A stretch of DNA of 64,000 nt from Syntrophales bacterium (lineage in GTDB: Bacteria; Desulfobacterota; Syntrophia; Syntrophales; PHBD01), in the NCBI GenBank assembly GCA_035363115.1, contig DAOSEM010000003.1:346839-410838 (forward strand), read 5' to 3'. The notes under the pieces are model-generated. The model worked only from the letters and a program-made list of their open reading frames with translations, was not told the DNA's origin and ran no database searches. How positions within the stretch are numbered: position 1 is the first letter of the stretch; the number at the start of each line of letters is the position of its first letter. Below are positions 32,929 through 41,312 of this stretch, in pieces. The position numbers and the translations under genes are program-made.

Positions 32929-33318
32929 TCACTTGTCGGACGATTCGTCGAAAAACGCTTCGCAGTGGCGATTCCCTTCGGTCCCGGTGACCGACACCCA
33001 TCCGCCCGCCTTGGCCGGGAATCCCAGACACACAAAGCTTTGCGGTTTCATGTCGTGGATCATGAACTTGACGGTGCTGTCTCTCTTCCCTTCCCTGTTG
33101 CAGTCCTTGTTCTTCCAGTTGCAGCAGACGTGGTCTCCGGGCTGGACGCCCCACCATTCTGCGCACCTTTCCATTTTGCAGCCGTCCGTTTCCTTCACGT
33201 GGATCGGCCGGTCCGTATTGTTATAGACACAAAATGCACCCGCGCTCCCAGCCATCAGACAAAAACCGAACACGGACAGAAGCAATACCGTTAAAACGAG
33301 ACGCGTCTTTTTCTTCAT
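32929..33318 (-). CDS. Cys-rich secreted protein, copy 1 of a tandem family
   Basis: This 129-residue protein has a Sec signal peptide (MKKKTRLVLTVLLLSVFGF, cleavage likely after AGA-F) and a mature domain of about 103 residues. Family-conserved blocks are FCVYNNTDRPIHV, PGDHVCCNWKNKDCN, GKRDSTVKF, FPAKAGGWVSVTG and CEAFFDES. It has six family Cys plus two extra (GC, RC) and thus an even number for disulfides. A good AAGGAGA site sets the ATG at 33318. I do not recognise the family. It looks like a compact, disulfide-bonded periplasmic or extracellular beta protein. Confidence 0.8.
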   Translation of the reverse strand: MKKKTRLVLTVLLLSVFGFCLMAGSAGAFCVYNNTDRPIHVKETDGCKMERCAEWWGVQPGDHVCCNWKNKDCNREGKRDSTVKFMIHDMKPQSFVCLGFPAKAGGWVSVTGTEGNRHCEAFFDESSDK

Positions 33319-33416
33319 GGCAAACGATTCTCCTTGGAATAGATTCTTCAGCATGAACATTCGATGCACGAAACCGGCCTGTCGAGCATGTCGTTTTTTC
33401 CTCGTTGCCCGGACAC

Positions 33417-33827
33417 TCATTGGTCGTCACCGTCTTTGTCCCAGGATTCATCAAAGTACGCTTCACACTTATATCCATGCTTTTTATTACCGGTTACCGA
33501 CAGCCATCCACCCGCCTTAACGGGAAAGTCGACACAAACGTTAATCATGTCCACCTGCGTGAACGCGACAAGGAACTTGACGGTACTGTCTTTCTTCCCT
33601 TTCGTGTTGCAGTCCTTGTTTTTCCAGTTGCAGCAGGCATGGTCTCCCGGGTTGATTCGTTTTATAAATTCCTTGAACTTCTTTCCACCATGAGTTTCCT
33701 GGACCTGAAATTCCAAGTCCGTATTGTTATAGACGCAGAAGGCATCTGCGCCTTTTGCCGTCAGGCATAGGAAAATTGCCGAAACGAACCATACCGCAAA
33801 AAAGGCCGACAGCCTCTTTTTACACAT
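33417..33827 (-). CDS. Cys-rich secreted protein, copy 2 of a tandem family
   Basis: This 136-residue protein is a clear paralogue of its neighbours, with signal peptide MCKKRLSAFFAVWFVSAIF. The mature domain has FCVYNNTDLEFQVQE, NPGDHACCNWKNKDCN, GKKDSTVKFLV, DFPVKAGGWLSVTGN and YKCEAYFDES. There are six conserved Cys. It ends in an acidic tail (DKDGDDQ). RBS AAAGGAGAGG precedes ATG 33827. Base composition is visibly lower in GC than the surrounding genes. Function is unknown. Confidence 0.8.
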   Translation of the reverse strand: MCKKRLSAFFAVWFVSAIFLCLTAKGADAFCVYNNTDLEFQVQETHGGKKFKEFIKRINPGDHACCNWKNKDCNTKGKKDSTVKFLVAFTQVDMINVCVDFPVKAGGWLSVTGNKKHGYKCEAYFDESWDKDGDDQ

Positions 33828-33838
33828 GACGATCCCTC

Positions 33839-33956
33839 TCCTTTCTTTGATTTGACCGGTTGAACATCCGCTGCGTGAGATCGATTTTCCGCTGTCCCGC
33901 AAGTTCGGGTCCCTTTTGCCTAAATATTGCCTCTATGGCTGCTTCGTTCCTGTTTT
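33839..33956 (-). repeat. duplicated leader block, copy A
   Basis: The sequence upstream of copy 2 matches the region at 34508-34610 over most of its length, for example GTTGAACATCCGCTGC and TTTCCGCTGTCCCGCAA. Its distal end (33929-33956) resembles the last codons and stop of the gene at 34590, encoding a relic TKQ-stop. It records the boundary of a tandem duplication. Confidence 0.7.
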
Positions 33957-34051
33957 CATGCAGCCTGCTCCTCCGGAGTCTGTATCCGGGATCGGGGATG
34001 AGGCGGCGCGTGACGCCGCCGGCATACCCCGGTATGGCGGATCTCCTTGTG

Positions 34052-34495
34052 TCATTTCTTTTCAGATGGTTCTTTGGATGGCTCCTCGTCAGCATTGTCC
34101 TTTTCAGACGACTCATCGAAGAACGCTTCACATTGATAACCCTTGTGAATGTTACCGCTTATCGATAGCCAGCCGCCCGCCTTGATTGGAAAGTCTGCGC
34201 AGGGCGTGAAATAAAATACAAATCTTGCGTAATCGACATTAAACTTTACCGTACTGTCCCTCTTTCCTTTCTTGTTGCAGTCCTTGTTTTTCCAGTTGCA
34301 GCAGGCATGGTCGCCAGAACTGATGAACTTGTCGAAGCCTCTGCCGATTTCGAAGCCGTAGCTTTGCATTGCATGCATTTGCCTGTCCGAGTTGTTATAG
34401 ATACAAAATGCACCTGCCCGCTCCGTCATCAGAAAAACAAACAGTGCCGAAAAAATCCATACCGCAAACAAAGCCGCCCTCTTCTTTTTGCACAT
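34052..34495 (-). CDS. Cys-rich secreted protein, copy 3 of a tandem family
   Basis: This 147-residue paralogue has signal peptide MCKKKRAALFAVWIFSALF and mature blocks FCIYNNSDRQMHAM, SSGDHACCNWKNKDCN, GKRDSTVKFNV, DFPIKAGGWLSISGN and YQCEAFFDES. Six family Cys are kept, and a Lys/Glu/Ser-rich tail of about 17 residues is unique to this copy. The ATG at 34495 follows AAAGGAGAAGG. It is closest to copy 2, including in the upstream non-coding DNA. Function is unknown. Confidence 0.8.
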   Translation of the reverse strand: MCKKKRAALFAVWIFSALFVFLMTERAGAFCIYNNSDRQMHAMQSYGFEIGRGFDKFISSGDHACCNWKNKDCNKKGKRDSTVKFNVDYARFVFYFTPCADFPIKAGGWLSISGNIHKGYQCEAFFDESSEKDNADEEPSKEPSEKK

Positions 34496-34507
34496 GCCGC
34501 TCCTTCT

Positions 34508-34610
34508 CCTTTCTTTGATTTGTCCGGTTGAACATCCGCTGCCTGAGCTCGAGTTTCCGCTGTCCCGCAAATCCGGGTCTTCATGGCCTCTATTGCTGTT
34601 TCGTTTCGAT
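34508..34610 (-). repeat. duplicated leader block, copy B
   Basis: This is the matching partner of 33839-33956. Its distal end is the authentic 3' end of the secreted-protein gene at 34590, so the duplicated unit ran from that gene's tail through one Cys-rich gene, about 660-670 bp. Confidence 0.7.
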
Positions 34611-35663
34611 TCCGACGCTTTTCAGGAAAGCGATCAATTTGTCGCCGCTGATGCCGGAGGAGATGTGGAGGTCAATCCAGGTGTCCTCCCGGACGCAGCC
34701 GGCCCGCAGATTGAACTGGACCCATTCCGGCTTTGCTTTGGGGAACATGGAATAGGTCATGACGTCCCAGGGGCCGATTTTCCGGGTGGTAATGTTTTCG
34801 ACGAGGACAGGACCGAGATGGGAGAGTTTGTCCCTGATCATGGCGAAGTATTTTTCTCTGCCTTCGAATGCCCCGTCCGGCTCGAACCAGCCGGAAAGGA
34901 TGATTCCGCTGCCGCCCCCGTCGAAATAGAAATACCCGGGGTGATCGGGGCCGCCTCCCCCTCCGGCCGGCTTGTCCGGCATCAGGCCGTCTTGGGGAAA
35001 GCTCAGGACGATCCGGCTGGAGGGAGCGGTCAGCACATACCTGCTGTCTTTCTTGCCGATCTGCACGGCTTGCCGTGATGCCCCCGCATCCCCGCGGTCC
35101 TCGTTTTCCTTGCAGACGGCGCCGCCCACCATGGCCAGTCCGGCGGAGACAATGGCCTCCCGATCTTCGTTGGCCAGGATCGTGAAATGCATGAGCACGT
35201 TCCCGGTCCCGGCTATCCCCTGGGTCATGTATTTGTATCCGCCCTCCTCCGGAGCCCGGTCCGTTGCGGAAAAGTAGTAACCGGTTGCGGAGGTCCCCTC
35301 CAGTTTGCGAATATCGATTCTGTCTTCTATGGCCCCGGATTTGATCTCCTCGGTGCGCTTCTGAACCCGCCTGTACAGGGCGTCAGCGCCGGGGGGCGAC
35401 ATGCCCCTGCCGGGGGGCCAGTGAGGCGTCACCAGGATGTTGAAGGGTATGCCGCTTTTCGGCTTGAAAGAGATCGTCGGCTCCGGGCGATCCCTGGTTT
35501 GGGAAACCTCTGCTTTCCAGTCCGCAGGCACGTGAAACTGAAGGACCCCGAAATCGGACAGGGGGTAACTGCGAAGGACCGTCTCCTCTGCCTGCGACGC
35601 GGCCGGGCCTGAAAACAGGAGGATGAGGATTCCAAGGCATAGCGCGTAAAAGGCTTTTTTCAT
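34590..35663 (-). CDS. secreted protein of unknown function
   Basis: The protein is about 357 residues, starting at ATG 35663 after AGAAAGGA. It has a Sec signal peptide MKKAFYALCLGILILLFSG with cleavage near SQA-EE. The rest is a soluble, beta-rich protein with LQFHVPADWKAEV (as in PsbP-like or DUF1795-type proteins), a Gly-rich stretch GGGGGPDHPGYFYFDGGGSG and a C-terminal SGISGDKLIAFLKSVGI. I do not recognise a catalytic motif. It is the first gene of the minus-strand block that contains the three Cys-rich proteins, so cosecretion or a shared surface role is possible but unproven. Confidence 0.72.
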   Translation of the reverse strand: MKKAFYALCLGILILLFSGPAASQAEETVLRSYPLSDFGVLQFHVPADWKAEVSQTRDRPEPTISFKPKSGIPFNILVTPHWPPGRGMSPPGADALYRRVQKRTEEIKSGAIEDRIDIRKLEGTSATGYYFSATDRAPEEGGYKYMTQGIAGTGNVLMHFTILANEDREAIVSAGLAMVGGAVCKENEDRGDAGASRQAVQIGKKDSRYVLTAPSSRIVLSFPQDGLMPDKPAGGGGGPDHPGYFYFDGGGSGIILSGWFEPDGAFEGREKYFAMIRDKLSHLGPVLVENITTRKIGPWDVMTYSMFPKAKPEWVQFNLRAGCVREDTWIDLHISSGISGDKLIAFLKSVGIETKQQ

Positions 35664-35983
35664 GATTTCCTTTCTCCGGCCATGGCACCGGGGGCCGTGA
35701 AGCCTGTTTTTCTGCAATGATTTGGCTGACTGCTCACGGTCAGTATTCAAGGAAAATTCTGAAGGATCAACAGGGAAAATCGCTTAAATATCAATAGGTA
35801 ATATGCGGTTGAAAATTAGCGGGACCACAGTTATTGTGCGGACTCCGTCAAATGAGATAAATCGATCCGAAGATTTGTGATTTTAAAAAAAGTGGAAGCA
35901 GGACCCGATATTTCGGGCGGGTCCGGAAAGATGCGAAACACGGCCATGATTCTCCGCTGCCTCGGGCTGCCGCGACACCAATC
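35664..35983. promoter_or_regulatory. AT-rich divergent promoter region
   Basis: This 320 bp gap lies between the divergent secreted-protein and MFS genes and is the most AT-rich stretch of the window. On the plus strand TTGAAA (35809-35814) and TATTGT (35832-35837) are spaced 17 bases apart, a plausible sigma-70 promoter for the MFS gene about 140 bases downstream. A CTGAC-N8-GTCAG inverted repeat near 35728-35745 is a possible operator for the minus-strand gene. No coding frame is credible here. Confidence 0.45.
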
Positions 35984-37429
35984 ATGAGCAGAGCCCCGTC
36001 TACCCGTAGTGCCGACCGGAGCCGCCTGGTCATCCTCGCGGCGGGCTGCGCGGCCTTCATGAACATCCTCGACGGGACCGTCGTCAACGTATCGCTGCCG
36101 TCGGTCGTGCGCGACCTGGGGGTAGACACCGACGTCGGCGTCTGGATTATCCTGGCCTATTCCGTCACGCTGGCGGGAACGGTCCTGGCGTTCGGCAAGC
36201 TGGCCGACCGGCTCGGGATGGGCCGCGTCATGACCTGGGGATATCTCCTGTTCACGGGCAGCTCTCTCCTCTGTGGGCTTGCCCCCACCGCGACGGTCCT
36301 CGTGGCCGGGCGGCTCCTGCAGGGGATCGGCGGCGGGATGCTCTCCGCCACGTCGCTCGGCGCCGTCGGCAGCTACCTCCCCCCGGAGCGCCGGGGGTGG
36401 GGCATCGGCATCGTCAGCGCCGCGTCGGCACTCGGCGCCATGCTGGGAGCGCCGCTCGGGGGAATCCTTTCGGAAACGGCGGGATGGCGGTGGATCTTCC
36501 TGGTGAATCTCCCCGTCGGTCTGTTTGCCTGGTACATCGTTTCCTTCCGGTTCCCCCGGGATGCGAAAACCGTGTCAGGCCGGAACCGGAGGATGATCGG
36601 CATCGATCCGGCAAGCGTCCTTCTCAGCGTGATCGCCCTCGGAAGCCTGCTCTACGGGATTTCCCGAGGGCCCGAAGACGGCTGGCTCTCCCCGCCGGTG
36701 CTGGGGAGCGTTCTCTCCGGTGTCGTTTTCTTCGTTGCCTTTCTGTTCCGGGAGCGCCGGAGCCCGGATCCGCTCCTGGACTGGGGCCTCTTTCGCGATC
36801 GCCGCTTCCTGGCCGCCAACCTGGCGAATTTCTTCACGTCCATGCTCGTTGCGGGAGTGAACTTCCTGTTCCCCTTTTATCTCATTTACGTGCAGGGCCT
36901 GGGCCAGGCGGCGACGGGAGCGGTCCTGATTTTCTTCAGCGGCGTTTATGTGCTGGTGAGCCCGGTGGCGGGCAGGCTGTCGGACCGGATCGGGGTGCGG
37001 CTTCTGACGACGGGAGGCATGGTCCTGGCGGCGGGCGGGCTCTTCGTCTTCACGTGCCTGGCCGGTGCCCCGTCCATGGCGGCCCCCGTCGTCCTCCTGG
37101 TTCTCCTGGGGGTTGCCTACGGCTCGTACCTCTCGCCGAACAACCGGCAGATCCTGAACCTGGCGCCGCCGGAAGGGCAGGGAAGCGCGTCCGGCGTTCT
37201 GCGCCTGCTGTTCTACCTCGGGCAGCCGCTGGGGGTGGCCCTGGCGGAGGCGGTGCTCCGGGACGGCCTCCCGGAGACGGTTGAATCGATCTCCCGGTGG
37301 CGCGCCCTGCCGATGGCAGAGCTGACCACGGCCTTTCAAGGCGGATTTATCGTCTGTGCTGCCGTGGCGGCCCTTTCCGCGTGCTGCTCCCTCTTTTCCT
37401 CCGGGGGAGGGAAAACGCCCCGGCCATAA
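35984..37429 (+). CDS. MFS drug exporter, DHA2 (EmrB/QacA) type
   Basis: This 481-residue protein has about 14 transmembrane helices. It has the DHA2 opening FMNILDGTVVNVSLPSVVRDL (motif D1) and motif A in GKLADRLGMGRV. Motif C lies in SAASALGAMLGAPLGGIL. It probably exports hydrophobic compounds with proton antiport. The ATG at 35984 has a poor ribosome-binding site, so an alternative start nearby cannot be excluded. No EmrA-type adaptor gene adjoins it. Confidence 0.88.
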   Translation: MSRAPSTRSADRSRLVILAAGCAAFMNILDGTVVNVSLPSVVRDLGVDTDVGVWIILAYSVTLAGTVLAFGKLADRLGMGRVMTWGYLLFTGSSLLCGLAPTATVLVAGRLLQGIGGGMLSATSLGAVGSYLPPERRGWGIGIVSAASALGAMLGAPLGGILSETAGWRWIFLVNLPVGLFAWYIVSFRFPRDAKTVSGRNRRMIGIDPASVLLSVIALGSLLYGISRGPEDGWLSPPVLGSVLSGVVFFVAFLFRERRSPDPLLDWGLFRDRRFLAANLANFFTSMLVAGVNFLFPFYLIYVQGLGQAATGAVLIFFSGVYVLVSPVAGRLSDRIGVRLLTTGGMVLAAGGLFVFTCLAGAPSMAAPVVLLVLLGVAYGSYLSPNNRQILNLAPPEGQGSASGVLRLLFYLGQPLGVALAEAVLRDGLPETVESISRWRALPMAELTTAFQGGFIVCAAVAALSACCSLFSSGGGKTPRP

Positions 37430-37495
37430 TCCGAAACTCCGCGGGTCCCGGGCATCCCGGATGTCCTTCCCGTCCGGATCTTGCCTTCCGCCGCG

Positions 37496-40477
37496 TCAGG
37501 CCTTCGCCTGGACCAGCGGCTCCACTTCCAGGGCTTCCCGCAGGCTCTCATTGGCCTTTCGCAGCTTCTCCTCCGGGGCGAACACCGCGACGGACGACCG
37601 GTCCATCGATTCGGCCAGGAATTCCTCTGCCGCCGCCTGCAGCGTCTCCGGCGTCATGTCCAGGATCCGCCGCCTGAGGGCGCGCCGGTCGTCGTCGGTC
37701 ACGCCTGCGATGCGGCGGATCAGCGCCGTGTGAGCCTTTCCCGACGGATCCGTCGGGCGGTCCAGGAGGCCGATCGTGCCGATGACGGCCTTCTCCAGTT
37801 CCTCCGGGTCGATCCCCCGCCGGATTTCGTCGGGCACGCCGTCGTAGACGTCCAGGGTTTCGACGAGATGGGGATCCCGGTAGGACAGGAGGGAGAACAG
37901 CCCATTCATCGAGTCGTAGCCGCACATACCCCCGTACGCCCCGCCCTGGACGCGGATCCGCTTGTAGAGATAGCCGCTCGACAGGTAACGGGCCAGGACC
38001 AGGAGGGCCGCCGCCTGCGGGTCCCCGTGGACCGGCGCCGGCAGGACCCGGGCCACGTAATTCACGTCGGCGGGGATGGCGACGCCCGGCCGCGACGGCT
38101 TCAGGGCTGTCTCGAAGGGAGCCGACGCCTTTCCTGCAGGGAGATCCGTGATGAGGGCACCCAGTTCCGCCGAGAGGATAGCGAGCCCTTCCCGGTCGGC
38201 GGCCAGGTCGACAGTCAGGCCCGCCCGGCGGAACACCGCCGTTTTCAGTCCGGCCAGGGTTCCCTGCAGGCGTTCCGCCTCCTTCTCCAGGGATTCGGCC
38301 GTCCGGGCGGCGAAACGGAGCTGGGAGCGCCCGTGCCACTGCTCATCCCGCCAGGCCGGCAGGCTGAGAGACGCCGCCGCCGCCATTTTGGCAAAGGAGT
38401 GTCCCGAGGGGATGACCGCCGCCTGGAGGCGGTTCTTCTTCTCCAGGATCAGGTCCCGCATGCGGGTCCGGTCGTCCAGGTCGCCCGCCAGGAGGAGATC
38501 CTTCAGGATCGCCAGGGCGTCCGGGACATTCCGGTAAAGGGATTTCCCCTCGACGATCAGTTTCTGCCAGGTCCCTTCCCCCTTCCGTCCGAAGCCTGCC
38601 GAGAGGGAGAAGCGGAGACCGCCCGTCTTCAGGGCGATCCGTTTGGCCATCTCCTCGTAGGATCGGCTCGCGGCGCCCATGTTGAGGGTCAGCTTCCCAA
38701 GGAGGGGCAGGAGGGGCTGGAGGTCTTCCGGTACGTCCGAGATGTCGAAGGCCAGGGACCAGTACGCGATCCCGTTGGTGTAAAGATCGTGCCGCAGGGT
38801 CGGGACGCCCGACAGCAGGGAATCTTCCGTCGGGATAAATTCCGGTTCCGCGGGAATGTCCGCGACCTTGAGCCTGGGCAGGGTCGCCGCCGCTTCGGGC
38901 GGGTCCGGCTCCGACTGGTAGCGCCGCAGGTCCTCCGCCTCCCGCCGGATCCGCTCCATGTCGCCGTCGGACAGGGCCGCGCGCAGCCGCTCCATCCGTT
39001 CCCGAAAGGCTGACTCCCGCTCCTCCTGCACGGTCGCGCTCGGTTCGAGGACGGCCAGGAGTCGATGGGGGTTCTCGATCAGCCACGTCCGGGCGGTCTT
39101 CTCGAAGAGGCGGGGATCCGCCTCCCATCTCCGGCGGATACCGCTGATGATGGCCGGGAAATTCAGGCCCGCCAGGGGATCGCCCCCGTACAGCCAGCCG
39201 TGGAAGGCCCGTCCCATCAGCGTGATTCCGTAGGGGTACGTTTTTCTTTTGATTTCCCGTCCGTGAAACTCCACCTGGTGCAGGGTTCCCTCGATCAGCT
39301 CCCGGTCGAACCCCTTCTCCGTTTCGGTCTCCAGGGTTTCCAGGATGAGCTTTTCGATCCCGGCGGCCTTTTCCGGGTCCGTTCCCCGGAGGCCCGTGGA
39401 GAAGAAGGTCTGTTTCAGGTCCCGCTCCATGCCCGTCACGGGCGACAGGTCCTCGCCGAGGCCCGAATCGACAAGGGCCTTCCTAAGCGGCCCCGCGGCG
39501 CTGCCCACGAGGATTCCCGCCACGATCTCCAGGAGCACGGCCGTCTCGGAATCCCGGCTGTCGGAGAGCATCCAGGCGATGTTGACGGTGGTCTTCCGCT
39601 CCCGGGGCTCGTCCTTGCCGACGGGGTAGAAGGCCCGGACCGACCGGGGCTCCGTCCAGCGCTCCTGCCCGGGGATCTCCTCCGCGGCCTCCGTCCGCTC
39701 CGCGTCTTCGAGGATCGTCTTCAGGAAGGCCAGGTGCTCCTGCGGCGGGATGTCGCCGTAGAGGAAGAAGAAGGCGTTCGACGGGGCGTAGCGGGCCCGA
39801 TGGAACGCCCGGAACTGCTCATAGGTCAGGGAGGGGATCACATCGGGGCTGCCGCCGGAGTCGTGGACGTAGGGTGTCGCCGGGTACAGGTTCTCCTGGA
39901 TGGCCTTGTACAGCAGCGACTCCGGGGAGGAATAGGCCCCCTTCATCTCGTTGAAGACGATGCCCGAGACGGTCAGGCCGCCGGCGGGGTTGTCCGGATC
40001 CGCCGGCTCCAGGTGGTGCCCCTCCTGCCGGAAGGTCTCCGGGAGCAGGCGGGGATGGAACACCAGGTCCGCGTAAACCCGGGCCAGGTTGTAAAAGTCC
40101 GCCGGGGTCTGGCTGGCCACGGGATAGACCGTCTTGTCGGGATAGGTGAAGGCGTTGATGAAGGTCTGCAGCGAGCCCTTCATCAGCTCGTTGAAGGCGT
40201 CCTTCACGGGATAGGTCCGCGAGCCTGCCAGGACGGAGTGCTCCAGGATGTGCGGGAGGCCCGTCGAGTCCGCCGGAGGTGTGGGGAAGGCGACGGCGAT
40301 GAGGTTTTCCCGGTCCCGGCTGTGGAGGTGTAGGACCCGGGCCCCCGTCTTCTCGTGCTCCATCAGGTAGGCGGTGACGCGGATGTCCTCGACGGGCTCC
40401 ACGCGGTGCACGCGGAATCCTTCGTGAATGTCGCCCGTTGCAAGGACCGGCGCGGGACTGCTGTTTTGATCGGACAT
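37496..40477 (-). CDS. M16C presequence-protease-like metallopeptidase
   Basis: The 993-residue protein starts with a short leader before GFRVHRVEPVEDIRVTAYLMEHEKTG. The inverted zinc motif HILEHSVLAGS (HxxEH) lies near residue 80, with the distal Glu region following in the same domain. Length and domain order (M16 active half, linker M16C-associated domain, inactive M16 half) match PreP/Cym1/HypA insulinases, which form a closed chamber that digests short peptides. No signal peptide is seen, so it is probably cytoplasmic. It is monocistronic and divergent from the TetR gene. Confidence 0.93.
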   Translation of the reverse strand: MSDQNSSPAPVLATGDIHEGFRVHRVEPVEDIRVTAYLMEHEKTGARVLHLHSRDRENLIAVAFPTPPADSTGLPHILEHSVLAGSRTYPVKDAFNELMKGSLQTFINAFTYPDKTVYPVASQTPADFYNLARVYADLVFHPRLLPETFRQEGHHLEPADPDNPAGGLTVSGIVFNEMKGAYSSPESLLYKAIQENLYPATPYVHDSGGSPDVIPSLTYEQFRAFHRARYAPSNAFFFLYGDIPPQEHLAFLKTILEDAERTEAAEEIPGQERWTEPRSVRAFYPVGKDEPRERKTTVNIAWMLSDSRDSETAVLLEIVAGILVGSAAGPLRKALVDSGLGEDLSPVTGMERDLKQTFFSTGLRGTDPEKAAGIEKLILETLETETEKGFDRELIEGTLHQVEFHGREIKRKTYPYGITLMGRAFHGWLYGGDPLAGLNFPAIISGIRRRWEADPRLFEKTARTWLIENPHRLLAVLEPSATVQEERESAFRERMERLRAALSDGDMERIRREAEDLRRYQSEPDPPEAAATLPRLKVADIPAEPEFIPTEDSLLSGVPTLRHDLYTNGIAYWSLAFDISDVPEDLQPLLPLLGKLTLNMGAASRSYEEMAKRIALKTGGLRFSLSAGFGRKGEGTWQKLIVEGKSLYRNVPDALAILKDLLLAGDLDDRTRMRDLILEKKNRLQAAVIPSGHSFAKMAAAASLSLPAWRDEQWHGRSQLRFAARTAESLEKEAERLQGTLAGLKTAVFRRAGLTVDLAADREGLAILSAELGALITDLPAGKASAPFETALKPSRPGVAIPADVNYVARVLPAPVHGDPQAAALLVLARYLSSGYLYKRIRVQGGAYGGMCGYDSMNGLFSLLSYRDPHLVETLDVYDGVPDEIRRGIDPEELEKAVIGTIGLLDRPTDPSGKAHTALIRRIAGVTDDDRRALRRRILDMTPETLQAAAEEFLAESMDRSSVAVFAPEEKLRKANESLREALEVEPLVQAKA

Positions 40478-40560
40478 GGCTGCCTCCCGAATTGCATGGA
40501 TTTCACGAAGGCTCTCTATAGCCTACCTCCGGATGTGGCGCAACGGCCGGAAAAAATCTC

Positions 40561-40617
40561 TTGACAGGGAAAAGGGGAAAGAGTATCCAACCAAACAGTT
40601 TAACCAACCGGTTAGTT
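40561..40617 (+). promoter_or_regulatory. promoter and TetR-type operator of the exporter operon
   Basis: TTGACA (40561-40566) and TATCCA (40584-40589) are 17 bases apart, a good sigma-70-type -35 with a weaker -10. Just downstream AACCAACCGGTTAGTT (40602-40617) is a 16 bp palindrome broken only at one symmetric pair, placed to block transcription initiation. It is the likely autoregulatory site of the TetR protein encoded 50 bases further on. Confidence 0.6.
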
Positions 40618-40667
40618 TTAACGTTCGGTTGTCTCGGGGTTCCCAGGAAGATTGACGGAGGTGAACC

Positions 40668-41300
40668 ATGGAGGAAGCGACCCGCAGCGACAAGTCGGGA
40701 GACACGGTGGAACGGATCCTGCGCGCCGCCGCCGAGGTCTTTGCTGAATCGGGATTCCCCGGGGCCCGGGTCGACGAGATCGCCCGGCGCGCCGGCGTTA
40801 ACAAGGCCATGTTGTATTATCACGTGGGCGACAAGAAGGACCTCTACGAGGCGGTCATCCGGAGCATCATCGTCGAAACGGCGGCGCGTCTCGAGGAGGA
40901 GATCCGGCAGGCCCAAAGCCCGGAAGACAAGATGCGGATCTACATGCGCCGGTTCGCCGACACCCTGGACCGGAATCCCCTCATGCCGCCCATCATGATG
41001 CGGGAGCTCGCGTCGGGCGGGAATACGCTGCCCCCGTCGGCGCTGGAAGGCGTGGCACGGGTGATAACGCTCATCGGCGGCATCCTGGACGAGGGGGTCG
41101 CGAAGGGGGCCTTCCGGCCCATCAACCCCTTTCTCGTCCACATGATGGTGGCGGGGGCCTTTATTGTCTACAAGGTGGCGGCGCCGGTCCGGGAGCGGGC
41201 GGAATTCATCCCCGAGGAGGTCCGCCGGATGCCGCCGGAGATTACCGGCTCCGTTCTCGGAGACGTCGAGGAAATGGTTTTGAGGGCCATCAGGAAATAA
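40668..41300 (+). CDS. TetR/AcrR-family repressor of the ABC exporter operon
   Basis: The 210-residue protein has an N-terminal TetR helix-turn-helix (VDEIARRAGVNKAMLYYHVGDKKDLYEAV, of which VNKAMLYYHVG is the recognition helix) and an all-helical ligand domain. It heads an operon with TolC-like, HlyD-like, ABC ATPase and ABC-2 permease genes, the same set as E. coli cecR-ybhGFSR. Its own operator-like palindrome lies upstream. TolC starts 12 bases after its stop. It probably senses an exporter substrate and derepresses the operon. Confidence 0.9.
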   Translation: MEEATRSDKSGDTVERILRAAAEVFAESGFPGARVDEIARRAGVNKAMLYYHVGDKKDLYEAVIRSIIVETAARLEEEIRQAQSPEDKMRIYMRRFADTLDRNPLMPPIMMRELASGGNTLPPSALEGVARVITLIGGILDEGVAKGAFRPINPFLVHMMVAGAFIVYKVAAPVRERAEFIPEEVRRMPPEITGSVLGDVEEMVLRAIRK

Positions 41301-41312
41301 GGAGGGTGTACC

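Noticed and set aside
33820..34131. Small minus-strand frame between two Cys-rich copies
   Set aside because: It covers the duplicated leader and relic sequence, is Arg-rich, and has no ribosome-binding site or family match.
32929..34610. Repeated sequence considered as a CRISPR or satellite array
   Set aside because: The repeats are coding paralogues with leaders, not short repeats with unique spacers.
37481..40333. Long plus-strand frames opposite the M16C protease
   Set aside because: No recognisable motif, poor starts, and full conservation of the protease on the other strand.
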